A stretch of DNA of 64,000 nucleotides from Betaproteobacteria bacterium (GTDB taxonomy: Bacteria; Pseudomonadota; Gammaproteobacteria; Burkholderiales; Casimicrobiaceae). Below are positions 61,707 to 64,000 of the stretch, piece after piece (position 1 is the stretch's first letter; the number at the start of each line of letters is the position of its first letter). The notes beneath the pieces were generated by a model. It was not told where the DNA came from, searched no databases, and saw nothing but the letters and a program-made list of their open reading frames with translations. The translations under genes were made by a program, and so were the position numbers. Location: positions 62,001 to 126,000 of the forward strand of contig BOKS01000010.1 in NCBI GenBank assembly GCA_016861105.1, written 5' to 3'.

Positions 61707-62215
61707 GCCGGCTCCACGCCCAGCGACAGCGTGCCGCCTTCGCCGCGCGCCAGCACGATCGACAGGTCGCGGGCGACCGCGAGCCGCGCCCCGGCGTAGG
61801 TCGCCTCGATCGGCAGCTCGCGCCCGCCGCGGTCCACCAGCACCGCGAGCTCGACGCGGTCGGGGCGGCCGAAGTCGAACAACTCGTTGATGGCGGCACG
61901 CACGCTGCGGCCGGTGTAGAGCACGTCGTCGACGAGCACGATCGACGCGCCCTCGACGTCGAACGGCAGCTCGGTGCGCTTCGTGTTCGCCTTGAGGCCC
62001 TTGCGCTTGAAGTCGTCGCGGTAGTAGGCGACGTCGACGAAGCCGAGCGGATGCTCGCCGGGCAGCATCTCGGCCAGCCGCTCCGCGAGCCACGCGCCGC
62101 CCGAGTAGATGCCGACGAACGCCGCGTCGCGCGCGACGGCGCCGGCCATGCGCTCCGCCAGCGCGGCGAGCAGCGCCTCGGCGTCGGGAAGCGCGGCGTC
62201 AGCGGAGGCGCTCAT
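61703..62215 (-). CDS. pyrR: Bifunctional pyr operon regulator / uracil phosphoribosyltransferase
   Basis: [57 protein letters not shown] motif. Confidence 0.95.
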   Translation of the reverse strand: MSASADAALPDAEALLAALAERMAGAVARDAAFVGIYSGGAWLAERLAEMLPGEHPLGFVDVAYYRDDFKRKGLKANTKRTELPFDVEGASIVLVDDVLYTGRSVRAAINELFDFGRPDRVELAVLVDRGGRELPIEATYAGARLAVARDLSIVLARGEGGTLSLGVEPA

Positions 62216-62696
62216 CGAACCACCCCTGCAGGATCGCCTGTGCCGCGAGCGCGTCGCGCGTCTCGCGCCCGCGGCGGCCCGCGCGCACCCCGGCGAGCCG
62301 CCCCGCAGCCTCGGCCGTCGTGTGGCGCTCGTCGGCCGCGGCGACGGGGAGGCGGAAGCGCGCCGCGAGCTCGCGCGCGAAGCGCCGCGCCGCCTTCGTC
62401 ATCGCGTGCTCGGTCCCGTCCGCGTGGACCGGAATGCCCACGACGAGCACGCCCGGCCGCCACTCCGCGACGAGCGCGCCGATGGCCGCGAACCGCGCCT
62501 CGCTGCGCGCCTCGTCGATCGTCGCGAGCGGGTGCGCCGCGCGCACGAGCGTGTTGCCGACGGCGACGCCGATGCGCCGGGTCCCGAAATCGAAGGCGAG
62601 CACGGTGGCGTCGGGCGGCGGGCCGGCCGGCATCAGGACCGCGTGCGCGGCGCAGGCTGCGCCGCGTGCCGAAGCCCGGTGCGACGCGGCCGTCAT
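62199..62696 (-). CDS. ruvX: Holliday junction resolvase-like RuvX/YqgF
   Basis: [69 protein letters not shown]. Confidence 0.94.
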   Translation of the reverse strand: MTAASHRASARGAACAAHAVLMPAGPPPDATVLAFDFGTRRIGVAVGNTLVRAAHPLATIDEARSEARFAAIGALVAEWRPGVLVVGIPVHADGTEHAMTKAARRFARELAARFRLPVAAADERHTTAEAAGRLAGVRAGRRGRETRDALAAQAILQGWFDERLR

Positions 62697-63271
62697 GCGT
62701 GCCCGGCCCCGTCGGAGAGCTGCGCGAAGTCGATGCCGAGCAGGCGCATCGCGGCCGGCAGCCTGTCCTTGGGCTCGATCCCGAACAGCACGTCGGCGTC
62801 GGCTTCGACGGTCAGCCACGCGTTGGCCGCGAGCTCCTGCTCGAGCTGGCCCGCGGCCCACCCCGCGTAGCCCAGCGACACGATCATCGCCTCGGGACCC
62901 TCGCCGCGGCCGACGGCCTCGAGGATGTCCTTGGACGTCGTCAGGCCGAGCTCGTCGCTGATCGCGAGCGTGGACTGCCAGTTGCCGAGCGGCCGGTGCA
63001 GCACGAAGCCGCGATCGACCTGCACGGGGCCGCCGAACATCACCGGCGCGCCGCGCAGGCGCTGGTCGGCGAGCGGCACGTCGATCTGCTCGAACAGCGC
63101 CGACAGCGTCATGTCGATCGGACGGTTGACCACGAGCCCGAGCGCGCCGTCCGGGTTGTGCTCGCACACGTAGGTGAGCGTGTGGGCGAAATTGGGATCG
63201 GCCATGCTCGGCATGGCGATCAGGAAATGATGGGTGAGGTTGACGGTGGCACCCATGGACGTGTGTCGCAT
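62693..63271 (-). CDS. algH: YqgE/AlgH family protein
   Basis: [57 protein letters not shown]. Confidence 0.95.
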   Translation of the reverse strand: MRHTSMGATVNLTHHFLIAMPSMADPNFAHTLTYVCEHNPDGALGLVVNRPIDMTLSALFEQIDVPLADQRLRGAPVMFGGPVQVDRGFVLHRPLGNWQSTLAISDELGLTTSKDILEAVGRGEGPEAMIVSLGYAGWAAGQLEQELAANAWLTVEADADVLFGIEPKDRLPAAMRLLGIDFAQLSDGAGHA

Positions 63272-63351
63272 TGTAATCCGCGGCGGCGAGGGGGCACAAT
63301 TCGCGGCGCCGCGGCCGACGGGCCGATGCGCCGTCCGGAGGATCCCACACG

Positions 63352-64000
63352 ATGACCGCCCCGCCTCCGCTTTCGTTCCACGGTGCGCTTCGCCTTCTCG
63401 CGGCCTGCGCGCTCGCGGCGATGGCGAACGCCGCGCACGCCGGGCTCGTGGTGATGCACGGCTACGCGGACGTGACCAGCGCGCTGGTCTGGATCCAGGC
63501 CTCCGCGCCCGGGCCGATCACGGTGGCGTGGCGCCCGGAGGGCGACGAGCGCGAGCGCAGGATCGAGCTCGCGGCGACCGCCGAGCGCGAGTCGATCGTC
63601 GTCGCCCGCCTCACGGGCCTGGCACCCGGCGGCAGCGCCCGCTACAGCGTCGAGGGCGGCGGCGAGCGGCGCGAGGGCGTCGTGCGCGCGCAGGCCCACT
63701 TCGAGGACGCGAAGGCGGCGCCGCCGGTCACCATCGCGATCGGCTCGTGCTACTTCCTGAACGACGAGAACGGCATGCGGCCGCGCGACCGCGACTACGG
63801 CGGCGAGGAGCACATCTTCGACGCGATCGCCGACAAGCGGCCCGACGTGATGCTGTGGCTCGGCGACAACGTCTACCTGCGGCGCCAGGAGTACCACGAC
63901 ACGGCGGCGATGGCGGCGCGCTACCGCGCGCAGCGCGCGGCCCCGCCGCTGCGGCGGCTGCTCACGGCGACGTCGCACCTGGCGATCTGGGACGACCACG
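63352..64000 (+). CDS. PhoD-like alkaline phosphatase, N-terminal part (truncated by the window end)
   Basis: [80 protein letters not shown]. Confidence 0.82.
   Translation, partial: MTAPPPLSFHGALRLLAACALAAMANAAHAGLVVMHGYADVTSALVWIQASAPGPITVAWRPEGDERERRIELAATAERESIVVARLTGLAPGGSARYSVEGGGERREGVVRAQAHFEDAKAAPPVTIAIGSCYFLNDENGMRPRDRDYGGEEHIFDAIADKRPDVMLWLGDNVYLRRQEYHDTAAMAARYRAQRAAPPLRRLLTATSHLAIWDDH

Overview
High-GC chromosomal window that looks betaproteobacterial (Burkholderiales-like gene content; inference from protein families only). About 60 densely packed protein-coding genes are supported. No rRNA, tRNA or CRISPR was recognised. From left to right: (1) transketolase C-terminus, gap, GNAT, pgk, pyk. 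(2) TetR regulator plus a TctCBA tripartite tricarboxylate transporter, followed by two TIM-barrel sugar isomerases, a Gfo/Idh/MocA oxidoreductase and a DUF993 aldolase-like protein; this is the best candidate for an undescribed catabolic pathway. (3) Convergent class I fructose-bisphosphate aldolase. (4) Thiosulfate-type YeeE/rhodanese operon, CBS protein, P5C dehydrogenase-like ALDH, DUF2726, cobA and a sirohaem sulfite/nitrite reductase. (5) Two tandem SLH-type secreted paralogues, SelO, a two-domain PAP2 protein, an AraC-HTH/TPR protein, an SPW-repeat protein and a class III cyclase. (6) A small inverted/tandem repeat element next to groEL, then groESL with a perfect CIRCE operator. (7) A second catabolic cluster (HIBADH-like, Bug SBP, UroD-like, LysR, Cds1-like PLP enzyme). 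(8) DedA-rhodanese fusion, polA, LOG protein, DUF2782, thrB, SulP, uvrD, argA, yggX. (9) cysD and cysN/C, dienelactone hydrolase, and algH-ruvX-pyrR-pyrB with a dihydroorotase homologue that lacks the HxH metal motif. (10) The start of a PhoD-like phosphatase, cut by the window end. All functional calls come from reading translated motifs; no database search was run.
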